Assembly: GCA_024123955.1 (NCBI GenBank)
Contig: CP099652.1
Location: forward strand, 1,426,001 to 1,490,000
Direction: 5' to 3'
Length of the DNA: 64,000 nt
Origin: Oxalobacteraceae bacterium OTU3CINTB1
Lineage (GTDB): Bacteria > Pseudomonadota > Gammaproteobacteria > Burkholderiales > Burkholderiaceae_D
The notes under the pieces are model-generated. The model was not told the DNA's origin and ran no database searches. It saw only the letters and a list, made by a program, of their open reading frames with translations. The translations under genes and the position numbers were made by a program. Positions 8,855-18,840 of this stretch are shown one piece after another. Each line of letters begins with the position of its first letter. The stretch's first letter is position 1.

Positions 8855-9811
8855 CTAGCCGAGCTTGTCGGCGATCCGCGCCAGCATGGCGCCGGCCGGG
8901 TCGGGCGCCAGGCAGTCCAGCGCCACGCGCTCCGGCATGGAACGCAGCCACGTCAACTGGCGCTTGGCCAGCTGGCGCGTGGCGATGATGCCCGTCTCGC
9001 GCATGGTCGCGTAGTCGATCGTCCCGTCCAGATACTCCCACGCTTGCCGGTAGCCGACGCAGCGCATCGACGGCAGTCCCGGATGCAGGTCGCCGCGCCG
9101 GCGCAGCACTTCCACCTCGGTGATCAGATTACCGTCCTCGGACTCTTCCAGCATGATGTCGAAGCGGCGCGCGATGCGCTGGTGTAGCACCGCGCGGTCC
9201 GACGGCTCCAGCGCGAACGACAGCAGCTCGAACGGCAGTTCGGTCTTTTCCCGCAGCGCCAGCAACTCGGACATCGGCTTGCCGCTCAAGGCGCAGATCT
9301 CCAGCGCGCGCTGGATGCGCTGGGCGTCGTTGGGCGCGAGCCGCGCCGCCGTTTCCGGGTCCAGCGCCGCCAGCTTCGCGTGCATCGCCGGCCAGCCGAT
9401 ACGCGCCGCGTCGTCTTCCAGTTCCACGCGCAGCGCGGGATCGGCGCCCGGAAGGTCGTCCAGGCCATCGGCCAGGCCTTTGAAGTACAGCATGGTGCCG
9501 CCGACCAGCAAGGGCAGCTTGCCGCGCGCGACGATCTCGTCGACCAGCCGCAGGGTATCGGTGCGGAACTGCGCCACCGAATACGAGTCGAGCGGGTCGA
9601 GGATGTCGATCAGGTGGTGCGGCGCGGCGGCGCGTTCCTCGCGCGTGGGCTTGGCGGTGCCGATGTCCATGCCGCGATACACCAGCGCCGAATCGACGGA
9701 GATGATCTCGGACGGAATACGCTGGGCGATCGCCAGCGCCGACGCGGTCTTGCCGGAGGCCGTCGGTCCCATGATGGCCACCGCCAACGGCTTTGATACG
9801 GATGCATTCAT
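8855..9811 (-). CDS. miaA: tRNA dimethylallyltransferase
   Basis: 318-residue enzyme that adds a dimethylallyl group to A37 of tRNAs reading UNN codons, the first step of ms2i6A formation. The P-loop GPTASGKT is near residue 15, followed by the [16 protein letters not shown] substrate region and the C-terminal [24 protein letters not shown] block characteristic of MiaA. The ATG lies one base after the mutL stop codon (TAAGATG arrangement), so translation is probably coupled and mutL-miaA form an operon, as in many proteobacteria. Confidence 0.96.
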   Translation of the reverse strand: MNASVSKPLAVAIMGPTASGKTASALAIAQRIPSEIISVDSALVYRGMDIGTAKPTREERAAAPHHLIDILDPLDSYSVAQFRTDTLRLVDEIVARGKLPLLVGGTMLYFKGLADGLDDLPGADPALRVELEDDAARIGWPAMHAKLAALDPETAARLAPNDAQRIQRALEICALSGKPMSELLALREKTELPFELLSFALEPSDRAVLHQRIARRFDIMLEESEDGNLITEVEVLRRRGDLHPGLPSMRCVGYRQAWEYLDGTIDYATMRETGIIATRQLAKRQLTWLRSMPERVALDCLAPDPAGAMLARIADKLG

Positions 9812-9812
9812 C

Positions 9813-11813
9813 TTATTGGCCGCGCAGGAAGAGCTTATCGAGCGCGCCGATTTCCACCTGCACCCAAGTCGGGCGCCCGTGGTTGCACTGGTCGGCGCGT
9901 TCGGTGATTTCCATCTGGCGCAGCAGGGCGTTCATTTCCTGCGTCGACAGGATGCGGTTGGCGCGCACCGCCGTGTGGCAGGCCAGGGTGCCCAGCAGCT
10001 CGTTCTGGCGCTCGATCAGCACGCGCGAGCCGCCGAATTCCCGCACGTCGCGCAGCACGTCGCGCGCCAGCGTCTGGGCGTCGGCGTTCTTCAGCAGCAC
10101 CGGCACCGAGCGCACCGCCAGCGTGGTCGGGGACAGCGCGGCGATGTCGAAGCCCAGCGCCTGCAACGTCTCCTGGTGCTCCTGCGCGGTGCCCACTTCC
10201 ACCGCGTCGGCGTAGAAGGTGACGGGGATCAGCAGCGGCTGCACCTGCATCTCCTCGCCGGCGACGCGGCTCTCCAGCGCGGTCTTCAACTGTTCGTAGA
10301 GGATGCGTTCATGCGCGGCGTGCATGTCGACCAGCACCAGGCCCTTGGTGTTCTGCGCCAGGATGTAGATGCCGTGCAGCTGCGCCAGCGCAAAACCTAA
10401 CGGGAACTCTTCCTGCGCCATCGCGGCGGAGGACACGGTGAACGGGCTGGCCTGCGGCAGTGCCATATCCGCTTCGGCGCGGTAGCCGTCGATGCGGCCG
10501 GCGCCGCCGAACAACGCGCCGTATTTCTCGGTGCTCTGGGCGACGCCGCCCTCGTTGCCGCCGAAGCGCGGCGCGCCGAAGCCCGCGCCCGTGCCGAAGC
10601 CTGGGCCGCTGCCGCCCATACCGCCGGCGTCGCCATTGCGCGATCCGAACGGCGACGGCGAGAAGGTCGGCGAGTAATCGGGATCCAGAAGCGCCGGCCC
10701 CAGACCGAACGAGGTTTGTTCGCCGCGCCAGGCCGCACTGCCCAGGCTTTCGGCCGCCGGCAGCGGCGACGGCACGCTGCCGTGCGCGGTGGCCGATGTC
10801 GACGCCAGCGCGCGCTGCACCGCGTGGAAGACGAATTGGTGCACCGCGCGGCTGTCGCGGAAGCGCACCTCGATCTTCGACGGGTGGACGTTGACGTCGA
10901 CCAGCGCCGGATCGAGTTCGAGCGCCAGCACGTAGGAAGGAAAGCGGTCGCCGTGCAGCACGTCCTGGTAGGCGGCTTTGACCGCGTGCACCAGCACCTT
11001 GTCGCGCACGAAGCGCCCGTTCACATAAAAGAACTGGCCGTCGGCGCGTGCCTTGGAGGCGGTCGGCAGGCCGGCGTAGCCGTGAAGGCGCAGCGCGCCG
11101 CCTCGTTCGTCGATCGGCAGGCGCGCTTCGGCAAAGCCGTCGCCGAGGATGTGGGCGCTGCGTTTGGCCATCTCGCTGACGTTCCAGTGGTCGATGGTGC
11201 GGCCGTTGTGAGTGAGCGAGAACGATACATCCGGCCGCGCCAGCGCGATGCGGCGCACGACTTCGGCGCAGTGGCCAAATTCGGTCTGCTCGGACTTGAG
11301 GAATTTGCGGCGCGCCGGCGTATTGAAGTACAGGTCCTGCACGTCGATGGTGGTGCCCAGGGAGCCGGACGACGGCGACACGACGCCGTTGTGCGAGCCG
11401 ACGATTTCCCACGCATGCGCGGCGTCGGCGGTGCGCGAGGTCAGGGTGACTGCGGCCACCGAGGCGATCGAGGCCAGCGCCTCGCCCCGGAAGCCAAGCG
11501 TGCCGACGTTTTCCAGGTCGTTCAGGGAGGCGATCTTCGAGGTCGCGTGCCGGGCCAGCGCCAGCGGCATCTGCTCGGGCGGGATGCCGCGCCCGTTGTC
11601 GGTGATGGCGATGCGTTTGACGCCGCCTTCCTCCAGCCGCACGGTGATCTGCGTGGCGCCGGCGTCGAGGGCGTTCTCCAGCAGCTCCTTGACGACGGCG
11701 GACGGCCGTTCGACCACCTCGCCGGCGGCGATCTGCGAAATCAGCTGGTCGGGCAGGGCCTGGATCGGGCGGGGAGCGGCGGGGGCGAGGGTTTGGGTGT
11801 CTGGCGCGTTCAT
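9813..11813 (-). CDS. mutL: DNA mismatch repair protein MutL
   Basis: 666-residue mismatch repair protein. The GHKL ATPase domain contains [32 protein letters not shown] and [10 protein letters not shown]; a low-complexity Gly/Pro/Ser linker spans roughly residues 370-465. The C-terminal domain has [12 protein letters not shown] from residue 496, one residue away from the DQHA(X)2E(X)4E endonuclease motif, and CNHGRP at 643-648, matching the second metal-site motif. This suggests the nicking-endonuclease type used where MutH is absent. I start at ATG 11813 because homology begins there; an in-frame ATG at 11897 would overlap the upstream gene. Confidence 0.95.
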   Translation of the reverse strand: MNAPDTQTLAPAAPRPIQALPDQLISQIAAGEVVERPSAVVKELLENALDAGATQITVRLEEGGVKRIAITDNGRGIPPEQMPLALARHATSKIASLNDLENVGTLGFRGEALASIASVAAVTLTSRTADAAHAWEIVGSHNGVVSPSSGSLGTTIDVQDLYFNTPARRKFLKSEQTEFGHCAEVVRRIALARPDVSFSLTHNGRTIDHWNVSEMAKRSAHILGDGFAEARLPIDERGGALRLHGYAGLPTASKARADGQFFYVNGRFVRDKVLVHAVKAAYQDVLHGDRFPSYVLALELDPALVDVNVHPSKIEVRFRDSRAVHQFVFHAVQRALASTSATAHGSVPSPLPAAESLGSAAWRGEQTSFGLGPALLDPDYSPTFSPSPFGSRNGDAGGMGGSGPGFGTGAGFGAPRFGGNEGGVAQSTEKYGALFGGAGRIDGYRAEADMALPQASPFTVSSAAMAQEEFPLGFALAQLHGIYILAQNTKGLVLVDMHAAHERILYEQLKTALESRVAGEEMQVQPLLIPVTFYADAVEVGTAQEHQETLQALGFDIAALSPTTLAVRSVPVLLKNADAQTLARDVLRDVREFGGSRVLIERQNELLGTLACHTAVRANRILSTQEMNALLRQMEITERADQCNHGRPTWVQVEIGALDKLFLRGQ

Positions 11814-11821
11814 CGCAGCGA

Positions 11822-12745
11822 TTATAACGCCGGGCGCTCGCGCACCGGTATCGGCGCGTTGCACAGCTCCACGTAGTTGGGCGAGAACTTGTTCCAAGGG
11901 CCGCCGCGATTGCGCTGCGCCTCGATCACCCGCTTGTAGATCGGCGCCTCGCTGCGCATCACCTCCAGGTTGCTGCGCTCGGCCTCGGGCACGTCGGCCG
12001 CCAGGCGCACCGATTTGATCGGCGTCCTGGCTTCGTTCGCACCATAAAAGCCCATCGCCTCGCCGCCGCGCGGCTGCGTCGCCAGCAGCGCCATGCCCGA
12101 CACCACCCGTCCGATGACCGTCACGTTGCGGTCCAGGTGGCGCGGCGCGTGGCCGTTGACGGCATACAGTTCGGCGCCGCTGCCGCTGTCGGTGTCGTTG
12201 TCCCGGCCGATGCCGACCATGCCATAGCAGTGCGCCAGCCAGGTGGTTTTGGTCTTCGGATCGCGTCCGACCGGGAAGCCGTTGGAGTGGCCGATTTGCG
12301 GCGCGTAGCCGTCGAAATCCATCTGGCGCACAAAATGCTTATCGTTGGACATGGGGACGGTGAACTCCGCCGTCACCTTGGCCTTGGCGCTGCCGAGCGG
12401 CCTGGGTTTTGTTTCGGCGTCCGGATCGCCCCACTGGGCCACGTAGTTGTCCTGCGAGCGCAGTACGGCCAGGCCGTCGAAGTACTTTTCGCCGACGAGG
12501 GTCTTGAGGTTGGCGATGCTCAGGGGCGCGAAATCCGGCGCCAGTTCGATCACCACGCGTCCGGCCGGCAGCTCCATGTACAGGGTGTTGTTCGGGTCCA
12601 GCGGACGCCAGTCGGCCGGTGTGGATTGTTTGACCAGATCGCCGGCGCTGGGCCGGGCCGGCAGGTCGGCGGCGAAGGCCGTGGCGGCCAGCGCGCTGAG
12701 CGGGACTATATAAGTACAAGTACGTAGCAAATCGGTCAGGGACAT
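11822..12745 (-). CDS. Periplasmic cyclophilin-type peptidyl-prolyl isomerase
   Basis: 307-residue protein with a signal peptide (cleavage near AFAAD, about residue 25) followed by a cyclophilin-like domain that should catalyse proline isomerisation during folding in the periplasm. Recognisable pieces include MELPAGRVVIELAPDFAP, NLKTLVGEKYFDGLAVLRS and GHSNGFPVGRD. It is longer than minimal cyclophilins because of insertions and a C-terminal extension ending in a helix-rich segment. ATG 12745 follows GGAG; the longer in-frame start at 12868 lacks a site and would disrupt the signal peptide. Located 8 bases from mutL and possibly transcribed with it. Confidence 0.85.
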   Translation of the reverse strand: MSLTDLLRTCTYIVPLSALAATAFAADLPARPSAGDLVKQSTPADWRPLDPNNTLYMELPAGRVVIELAPDFAPLSIANLKTLVGEKYFDGLAVLRSQDNYVAQWGDPDAETKPRPLGSAKAKVTAEFTVPMSNDKHFVRQMDFDGYAPQIGHSNGFPVGRDPKTKTTWLAHCYGMVGIGRDNDTDSGSGAELYAVNGHAPRHLDRNVTVIGRVVSGMALLATQPRGGEAMGFYGANEARTPIKSVRLAADVPEAERSNLEVMRSEAPIYKRVIEAQRNRGGPWNKFSPNYVELCNAPIPVRERPAL

Positions 12746-12882
12746 CCGGAATCTCCTTGGTTGGACGTATCCGCTTGCTGCGGGTACGCGGACGATTGTA
12801 AACTGGTTGGGAGGGGCTGGAAACTTCGACCTTTCGCGGCATTGGTGGTGTATGATTCCGGCGCACACTTTATGGGAAGAAT

Positions 12883-13527
12883 ATGGATTTTATGCAATTC
12901 TTCGACATGATCCTTCATGTCGACAAAACATTAGAAGTGATCATTCAACAATACGGCACCCTGGTTTACGCTGTGCTGTTCGCCATTATTTTCTGCGAAA
13001 CCGGGCTGGTGGTGCTGTTTTTCTTCCCAGGTGACACACTGTTGTTCATCGCCGGCGCGCTGTGCGCGGTGGGCGAGATGAACCTTGCGCTTCTGATGTT
13101 CCTGCTGATTACGGCGGCGGTGACCGGCAATACGCTCAATTACTGGATCGGCGAGGCCATCGGCCAGAAGGTCTTCACCCACGATTACCGCTGGCTCAAC
13201 AAGGACGCCTTGCGCAAGACCCACGAGTTTTTCGAAAAGCACGGCGGCAAGACCATCGTGCTGGCGCGTTTCGTGCCCGTGGTGCGCACCTTCGCGCCGT
13301 TCGTGGCCGGCGTGTCCGACATGACGCATACCCGCTTCCAGCTGTATAACATCACCGGCGCGGTGCTGTGGGTGGTGCTGCTGACCACGGCCGGCTACTT
13401 CTTCGGCAACATTCCGCTGGTGCGCGACCACCTGACCGAGATCGTCATGGTCGGCGTCGGCGTGGCCGTGGTGCCGATGTTGCTGGGCGGCGCCTGGAAG
13501 CTGGGCCGCCGCGTGATGGGCCGCTAA
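12883..13527 (+). CDS. DedA family membrane protein
   Basis: 214-residue inner-membrane protein of the DedA family, linked to polyprenyl-phosphate/phospholipid flipping and envelope homeostasis. Family marks are the FFPGDTLLFIAGAL segment, GNTLNYWIGEAIGQK, and FLARFVP-like text (VLARFVPVVRTFAPFVAG), with four to five membrane spans. Divergent from the cyclophilin gene over 137 bases. Specific substrate unknown. Confidence 0.92.
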   Translation: MDFMQFFDMILHVDKTLEVIIQQYGTLVYAVLFAIIFCETGLVVLFFFPGDTLLFIAGALCAVGEMNLALLMFLLITAAVTGNTLNYWIGEAIGQKVFTHDYRWLNKDALRKTHEFFEKHGGKTIVLARFVPVVRTFAPFVAGVSDMTHTRFQLYNITGAVLWVVLLTTAGYFFGNIPLVRDHLTEIVMVGVGVAVVPMLLGGAWKLGRRVMGR

Positions 13528-13561
13528 GCCGCATCCAGCCTCGATCCTTGACGGTTTCAAG

Positions 13562-13586
13562 CACGCCGCGCGGTCCGCGCGGCGTG
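13562..13586 (+). terminator. Candidate terminator hairpin after dedA
   Basis: An 11-bp perfect GC-rich stem (arms 13562-13572 and 13576-13586) with a three-base loop lies 34 bases after the dedA stop. The tail has only scattered T residues, so termination strength is uncertain. Confidence 0.45.
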
Positions 13587-13696
13587 TCGCTTTGTAAACT
13601 CCCCTGAAATAATTCTCCCCGCCAACGTCGGCGCGTCTCAAGTTTTGCCCAAATGCATCCGTAAACCAGTAGGTAATTCTCTTACTCTGGAAACTC

Positions 13697-14725
13697 ATGC
13701 GTACCGTGCCCTCCCTGCTCACCCTGATTGCCTGCTGCTGCGTCGTCACGACCGCCGGCGCCGCAACCGATCCGCCCGTTTCGCCGTCGGCGAAATCCCC
13801 GATCGCCGGTGTGGGCAGCGTGCGCGCCGGCGGTGCGTCCGCCGCCAGCGCCGCCAGCGCGTCCAGTGCGGCGTCGCCGGTGCGCAAGCCGACCGAGGGC
13901 GACGCCGAGGCCGAACTGTCGGCCAAGATCGCCGCCCGCCTGGCCATCATGCGCGCCAACCAGCAGGCCCGCGCCGCCGCCGCGGCCAAGGCCAAGAAGG
14001 CGGCCGTGGTGGCCGCCGCCGCGCCACCGCCGGCGGCGCCCAAATTCTTCAGCAACACCTGGTCCTACGAGGGCGAGACCGGTCCCGCCAACTGGGGCAA
14101 GATCAATCCTGCCTGGGCCAAGTGCGGCAGCGGCAACCGCCAGTCGCCGATCGATATCCGCGACGGCATGAAGGTCGAACTGGAACAGATCAGCTTTGAC
14201 TACCATCCCTCGACGTTCAACGTGACCGACAACGGCCACACGGTGCAGGTGATGGTCGGTGGCGGCAATTTCCTCACGGTGCAGAACCGCATGTATGAAC
14301 TGGTCCAGTTCCATTTCCACCGGCCGTCGGAGGAGCGCATCAACGGCAAGGGCTATGAGATGGTGGTGCACCTGGTGCACAAGGATGTGGAGGGGCGCAT
14401 CGCCATGCTGGCGCTGCTGCTGGAGCGCGGCAAGCCGCAGCCGGTGATCCAGACGGTGTGGAACAACCTGCCGCTGGAAAAACTGGAGACCCTGGCGCCG
14501 TCGGTGGTGCTCGATCCGATGGACCTGCTGCCGGCGCGGCGCGATTACTTCACCTTCATGGGATCGATGACGACGCCGCCCTGCCAGGAGGGCGTGTTAT
14601 GGCTGGTGATGAAGGAGCCGGTGCAGGCCTCGCCGGCGCAGCTGGCGCTGTTCAGCCGCCTCTATCCCTTGAATGCGCGGCCGGTCCAGCCGGGCTCCGG
14701 CCGCATCGTCAAAGAATCGAACTAA
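13697..14725 (+). CDS. Alpha-class carbonic anhydrase
   Basis: 342-residue secreted zinc enzyme that interconverts CO2 and bicarbonate in the periplasm. A signal peptide (about 23 residues) precedes roughly 90 residues of Ala/Ser/Lys-rich low-complexity sequence, then the catalytic domain: WSYEGETGPANWG, CGSGNRQSPIDI, and the three zinc histidines H206 and H208 (FHFH) and H225 (VVHLVH). TPPCQEGVLW near the end is also a family signature. The long Ala-rich spacer is unusual and may tether or extend the enzyme. Stands alone, convergent with the mutarotase gene. Confidence 0.93.
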   Translation: MRTVPSLLTLIACCCVVTTAGAATDPPVSPSAKSPIAGVGSVRAGGASAASAASASSAASPVRKPTEGDAEAELSAKIAARLAIMRANQQARAAAAAKAKKAAVVAAAAPPPAAPKFFSNTWSYEGETGPANWGKINPAWAKCGSGNRQSPIDIRDGMKVELEQISFDYHPSTFNVTDNGHTVQVMVGGGNFLTVQNRMYELVQFHFHRPSEERINGKGYEMVVHLVHKDVEGRIAMLALLLERGKPQPVIQTVWNNLPLEKLETLAPSVVLDPMDLLPARRDYFTFMGSMTTPPCQEGVLWLVMKEPVQASPAQLALFSRLYPLNARPVQPGSGRIVKESN

Positions 14726-14739
14726 GGACGGGTTTTAAG

Positions 14740-15582
14740 TCAGTCGGCGCAGATGCGGTGCTTGCCGGTCCAGGTGGCGCTGGCTTCCAGCGGCCGCTGG
14801 TCCACGCGCGCCGGCTCGATGCAGACGAAGCGCAGATACTCGTCGTCGGCCAGGTCCACCAGCGCGGCCGCATCGGCCTGACCCGGATTCCACACCACCC
14901 ATTCGCTGAAACCCTGCTGGTCCAGCCGCAAGGTGGCGTTGGCCGTGTTTAGCGTCAGCGACGGCGTCGATTGGTACAGGCGGTCGTGCTTCTCGGTGAA
15001 ATGCAGCGCGGGATGCTCCTGCGTGGCCGTATTCAGATGGTGGTCGGTGTACTGCTGGTGTTGCAGGCCGCTGATGCTGGTCGCGCTCAGGTGGCCGACG
15101 TCGTAATAGGTGTGCAGCGCCACGCCGAACGGGAAGGCTTGCGCGCCGCTGTTACGGACCGTGAACTCGGCGTCGAGTGCGTCGCCGTGCAGGGTAAAGC
15201 GCAAGGTCAACGCGAAGGCGTGCGGCCACGCTTGCGCATGTTCCGCCGCCAGATCGTCCTGATCGAGGCTGAACTCCAGGAAGGAATGGCCGCCGTCGCC
15301 GCCGCTGTCCGTCAGGCCCCACGTGCTGACGCGCGCGAAGCCGTGGCGCAGGCCGGGGCCGCGCACATTAAACTGCGGGAAGATGACCGGCACGCCGCCC
15401 CGTATCGCCTTGCTGCCGTCGAGCGGCGTTTGCGAACTGACGAACAGGCGCTCCTTGCCGTCGGCGGTTTTCCAGGACAGCAAATGGGCGCCGAACAGCG
15501 ACACCGTCGCTTGCGCGCCATCGGCGGCGGTGATTTGCACCGCTGGCAGGGCGCCGAATTCAGTCATCGTAACTACAGCCAT
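14740..15582 (-). CDS. D-hexose-6-phosphate mutarotase (YeaD family)
   Basis: 280-residue beta-sandwich aldose epimerase-like protein predicted to equilibrate anomers of glucose-6-phosphate and related sugar phosphates in the cytoplasm. Characteristic text: GAHLLSWK, PLDGSKAIRGGVPVIFPQF, RHGFAR, and the C-terminal FVCIEPARV. Length agrees with YeaD-type proteins. Only 14 bases separate its stop from that of the carbonic anhydrase gene on the other strand. It may share a transcript with amiC-tsaE upstream, 39 bases away. Confidence 0.9.
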   Translation of the reverse strand: MAVVTMTEFGALPAVQITAADGAQATVSLFGAHLLSWKTADGKERLFVSSQTPLDGSKAIRGGVPVIFPQFNVRGPGLRHGFARVSTWGLTDSGGDGGHSFLEFSLDQDDLAAEHAQAWPHAFALTLRFTLHGDALDAEFTVRNSGAQAFPFGVALHTYYDVGHLSATSISGLQHQQYTDHHLNTATQEHPALHFTEKHDRLYQSTPSLTLNTANATLRLDQQGFSEWVVWNPGQADAAALVDLADDEYLRFVCIEPARVDQRPLEASATWTGKHRICAD

Positions 15583-15621
15583 GGTTCTTCCGTAAAGTGA
15601 ATGAGGTGGTTAGGTCGGGGT

Positions 15622-17106
15622 TCAGGTCAGCCGGTTCTTCGCCAGCGGCGGATTCTTGGCGAAATAGCGCCGGATGCCTTTGACGATGGCGTTGGCCATC
15701 TGGTTCTGGTAGCCGTCGTCGAGCAGCTTGGCCTCTTCCTCCGGATTGGAGATGAAGGCCGTTTCGATCAGGATGGACGGAATGTCCGGCGCCTTGAGCA
15801 CCGCGAAGCCGGCCTGCTCGACCGAGCCTTTGTGCAGGCGGTTGATGCCGCCGATCTCGCCCAGCACCGATTTACCCAGCTTCATGCTGTCGTTGATCTG
15901 CGCCGTGGTGGACAGGTCGAACAGCACGCTGGCCAGCTGGCGGTCGTGGTTCTTGACGTTGACGCCGCCGATGGTGTCGGCCTGGTTTTCCTTGTCCGCA
16001 AGCCAGCGCGCGGCGGTCGATGTGGCGCCTTTTTCCGACAGCACGAACACCGACGAGCCGCGGGCGGACGGCTGCACGAAGGCGTCCGCATGGATCGACA
16101 CGAACAGGTCGGCCTGCACCTTGCGCGCTTTTTCCACGCGTTTGCCGAGCGGGACGAAGTAGTCGCCGTCGCGCGTGAGCATCACGCGCATGTTGGGCGC
16201 TTCCTCCAGCTTGGCCTTGAGGCGCTTGGCGATCGCCAGCACGATGTCTTTTTCCTTGCTGCCGTTCTTGCCGGAGGCGCCAGGGTCTTCGCCGCCATGC
16301 CCGGGATCGAGCGCGATGGTGATCATCCGCACAACGTTGTTCTTGTCCGCTTTGTCGGCCTTTTCGGCGGCCCTGGCCTGGGCCTCGGCGGTTTTGACCT
16401 GGTCGCGCAGTTCGGCGCGCGGCTCGGCCTTCATGTCCGGCTTGAGCGCGTCGAGCTGTTCCCGAGGCGTCGGGGCGTTGGCGGCCATTTCCGCCTCGCC
16501 CGGTTTGAGCGGTGGCATGTCGCCTTTCGGCGTGCTGCCGGCGGCGGCCGACGACGATTCCGGCGGCGGCTTGCCATCGCTGGACCAGTTGCCCTTCTCG
16601 ATCATCGCCGCGATCGGGTCGACTTCCTTGACGGGGTAGAGGTCGAAGATCAGGCGGTCCTTGTAGTTACCGGCCGGCGGCAGCGTGAAGACCTGCGGCC
16701 GCACTTCCTCTTTCAGGTCGAACACCAGGCGCACCACGTTGGGCCGGTTCTGGCCCACGCGCACCTGCTTGATGTACGGGTCGTTGGACTGGATCTTGGC
16801 GACCAGGCTTTTGAGCGTCGGATTGAGCTCCAGCCCCTCGATGTCGACCACCATGCGTTCCGGGTCCTTGACGATGAAGTGCGTGGCCTTCAACACGGCG
16901 TCGTTCTCCAGCGTGACGCGGGTGTAGTCGTCGGCCGGCCACACGCGCACGGCCAGGATTTGCGCGGCGCTGGCGCGCAGCGGCGCGGCGAGCGAGGTCA
17001 CGGACAGCATCAGGGTGGCGCCGGCCTTCAGGACGGTGCGCCGCGAGACGGCGGGAGTGGGCTCCGCGCTCACATGTTGGGGGCGAATTTGAGGCTTTGA
17101 AGGCAT
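15622..17106 (-). CDS. amiC: N-acetylmuramoyl-L-alanine amidase AmiC type
   Basis: 494-residue zinc amidase that cleaves septal peptidoglycan during daughter-cell separation. A twin-arginine motif SRRTVLKAG (R22-R23) and hydrophobic stretch indicate Tat export, as for AmiC. The AMIN septal-targeting domain spans about residues 48-155, followed by a charged Pro/Lys/Ala linker and the Amidase_3 domain from about 262 (ALDPGHGGEDPG with zinc ligand H270, later SIHADAF and ETAFISNPEEE). Its first 37 bases overlap the end of tsaE, the usual tsaE-amiC arrangement in this group. Confidence 0.94.
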   Translation of the reverse strand: MPSKPQIRPQHVSAEPTPAVSRRTVLKAGATLMLSVTSLAAPLRASAAQILAVRVWPADDYTRVTLENDAVLKATHFIVKDPERMVVDIEGLELNPTLKSLVAKIQSNDPYIKQVRVGQNRPNVVRLVFDLKEEVRPQVFTLPPAGNYKDRLIFDLYPVKEVDPIAAMIEKGNWSSDGKPPPESSSAAAGSTPKGDMPPLKPGEAEMAANAPTPREQLDALKPDMKAEPRAELRDQVKTAEAQARAAEKADKADKNNVVRMITIALDPGHGGEDPGASGKNGSKEKDIVLAIAKRLKAKLEEAPNMRVMLTRDGDYFVPLGKRVEKARKVQADLFVSIHADAFVQPSARGSSVFVLSEKGATSTAARWLADKENQADTIGGVNVKNHDRQLASVLFDLSTTAQINDSMKLGKSVLGEIGGINRLHKGSVEQAGFAVLKAPDIPSILIETAFISNPEEEAKLLDDGYQNQMANAIVKGIRRYFAKNPPLAKNRLT

Positions 17107-17570
17107 GAGTTACCCAGGGCGGTGGACGCCTGCAATTCTACATCACGGCCGTTGCCGGCCACGGTCAGGTACAGGTCGATGTCGGGCGGTGGCAGCACGC
17201 GGTCGGCCTTTTCAGGCCATTCGACGATGCAGATGTTGTCCCCGTTGAAGTCTTCGCGGAAGCCGGCGTCGAGGAATTCCTCGGGGCTGCCCATGCGGTA
17301 AAGGTCGAAATGGATGACGCCCACGGCGCGGCCGCCGAGTGCGATGCGATAGGGTTCCGACAAGGTGTAGGTCGGGCTTTTGACGGTGCCGGCGTGGCCC
17401 GCCGCGTGCAGCAGGGCGCGGGTGAGGGCGGTCTTGCCGGCCCCCAGGTCGCCGTGAAGGTAGATCGTCAGGCCCGGCGCCAGCGCGCGCGCCAGGGCCG
17501 CGCCCAGTGCGGCGGTCGCGGCTTCGTCGTGGAGATGGGCTGTGAAGTGCTGCATCGAATAGAATGTCAT
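17070..17570 (-). CDS. tsaE: tRNA threonylcarbamoyladenosine biosynthesis ATPase TsaE
   Basis: About 166-residue P-loop ATPase that works with TsaB and TsaD in making t6A37 of ANN-reading tRNAs. HGDLGAGKTALTRALL is the Walker A region, SPTYTLSEPY and HFDLYRMGSPEEF are family blocks, and IVEWPEKAD is near the active site. Its partner gene tsaD is elsewhere in this window (41.5-42.5 kb). The start is uncertain: ATGs at 17591, 17570 and 17555 are all in frame and none has a good ribosome site. Divergent from queG. Confidence 0.92.
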   Translation of the reverse strand: MTFYSMQHFTAHLHDEAATAALGAALARALAPGLTIYLHGDLGAGKTALTRALLHAAGHAGTVKSPTYTLSEPYRIALGGRAVGVIHFDLYRMGSPEEFLDAGFREDFNGDNICIVEWPEKADRVLPPPDIDLYLTVAGNGRDVELQASTALGNSCLQSLKFAPNM

Positions 17571-17636
17571 GTTGGTGGAATCGCCAGCCATTGTAACCGC
17601 CCGCGTCCTTCCGGGGTGTACCCTCATAAGCCACTG

Positions 17637-18773
17637 ATGTCCTTGCCTGTATCCAATTTAGCCGAACTCGCCCTCAGCATCAAGCGCTGGGGCGTGGAAC
17701 TGGGCTTTGCCGAAATCCGCATCACCGACATCGACCTCAGTCACGCCGAGGCGGGTCTGCGCGCGTGGCTGGACGCCGGCATGCACGGTGAAATGGACTA
17801 CATGGCCGCCCACGGCATGATGCGCGCCCGCCCGGCCGAACTGGTGCCCGGCACGGTGCGCGTGATCAGCGCGCGCATGAATTATCTGCCGAGGGAGGCG
17901 GAAACCGGGCAGGAGGCGGCCACGGAGGCCGGCGATTGGCGCGAGCATGAACGGCGCCGGCTGGCCGATCCCGGCGCCGCCGTCATCTCGGTCTACGCGC
18001 GCGGCAGGGATTACCACAAGGTGCTGCGCGCCCGGTTGCAGCAGCTGGCCGACAAGGTCAAGGCCGAAATCGGCGACTTCGGCTACCGCGTGTTCACCGA
18101 TTCGGCGCCCTTGATGGAGCTGCCGCTGGCCGAAAAGGCGGGCCTGGGCTGGCGCGGCAAGCACACCTTGCTGCTAAGCCGCACCGCCGGCTCGATGTTC
18201 TTCATGGGCGAATTCCTGGTCGACTTGCCGCTGCCGGTCGATCCGCCGACCGGCGCCCATTGCGGCCAGTGCTCGGCGTGCATCGACATTTGCCCGACGC
18301 AGGCGATCCTGGGGCCGGGGCGCCTGGACGCCCGGCGCTGCGTGTCCTACCTGACCATCGAATTGAAAAGCGCGATTCCGGCCGAGCTGCGGCCCCTGAT
18401 CGGCAATCGCGTGTACGGCTGCGACGACTGCCAGACCGCCTGCCCGTGGAACAAGTTCGCGCAGCGCGCGGTGCTGCCCGATTTCGACGAGCGCCATGGT
18501 TTGGGGAGCGCCTCGATGGTCGAGCTATTCGGCTGGAGCGAAGAGGAATTCAACCGCAAAATGGAGGGCAGTCCGATCCGCCGCATCGGCCATGAGCGCT
18601 GGCTGCGCAATCTGGCGGTCGGCCTGGGCAACGCCGCAGCGGCCGGCGCGGCGGGCGACGCGGCGATCGTCGCCGCGCTCACGGCGCGTTTGGCGCACCC
18701 GTCGGCGCTGGTGCGCGAGCATGTCGAGTGGGCGCTGGCCTGTCACGCCGAAGGCACCGCGACCCAGGCCTGA
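17637..18773 (+). CDS. queG: Epoxyqueuosine reductase
   Basis: 378-residue cobalamin- and iron-sulfur-dependent enzyme that makes the last step of queuosine synthesis at tRNA position 34. Two ferredoxin-like 4Fe-4S clusters are coordinated by CGQCSACIDICP and CDDCQTACPW. The central GWRGKHTLLLS region and C-terminal HEAT-like helices fit the family. ATG 17637 is chosen because homology begins there; the frame upstream runs antisense through tsaE. The divergent pair tsaE/queG keeps two tRNA-modification genes together. Confidence 0.95.
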   Translation: MSLPVSNLAELALSIKRWGVELGFAEIRITDIDLSHAEAGLRAWLDAGMHGEMDYMAAHGMMRARPAELVPGTVRVISARMNYLPREAETGQEAATEAGDWREHERRRLADPGAAVISVYARGRDYHKVLRARLQQLADKVKAEIGDFGYRVFTDSAPLMELPLAEKAGLGWRGKHTLLLSRTAGSMFFMGEFLVDLPLPVDPPTGAHCGQCSACIDICPTQAILGPGRLDARRCVSYLTIELKSAIPAELRPLIGNRVYGCDDCQTACPWNKFAQRAVLPDFDERHGLGSASMVELFGWSEEEFNRKMEGSPIRRIGHERWLRNLAVGLGNAAAAGAAGDAAIVAALTARLAHPSALVREHVEWALACHAEGTATQA

Positions 18774-18840
18774 GCGCTGGTTCGCGTGGCCCGATTGGGC
18801 TACACTCATGCGGTTATTTTCCTTTAAAAGACCGATGCCC

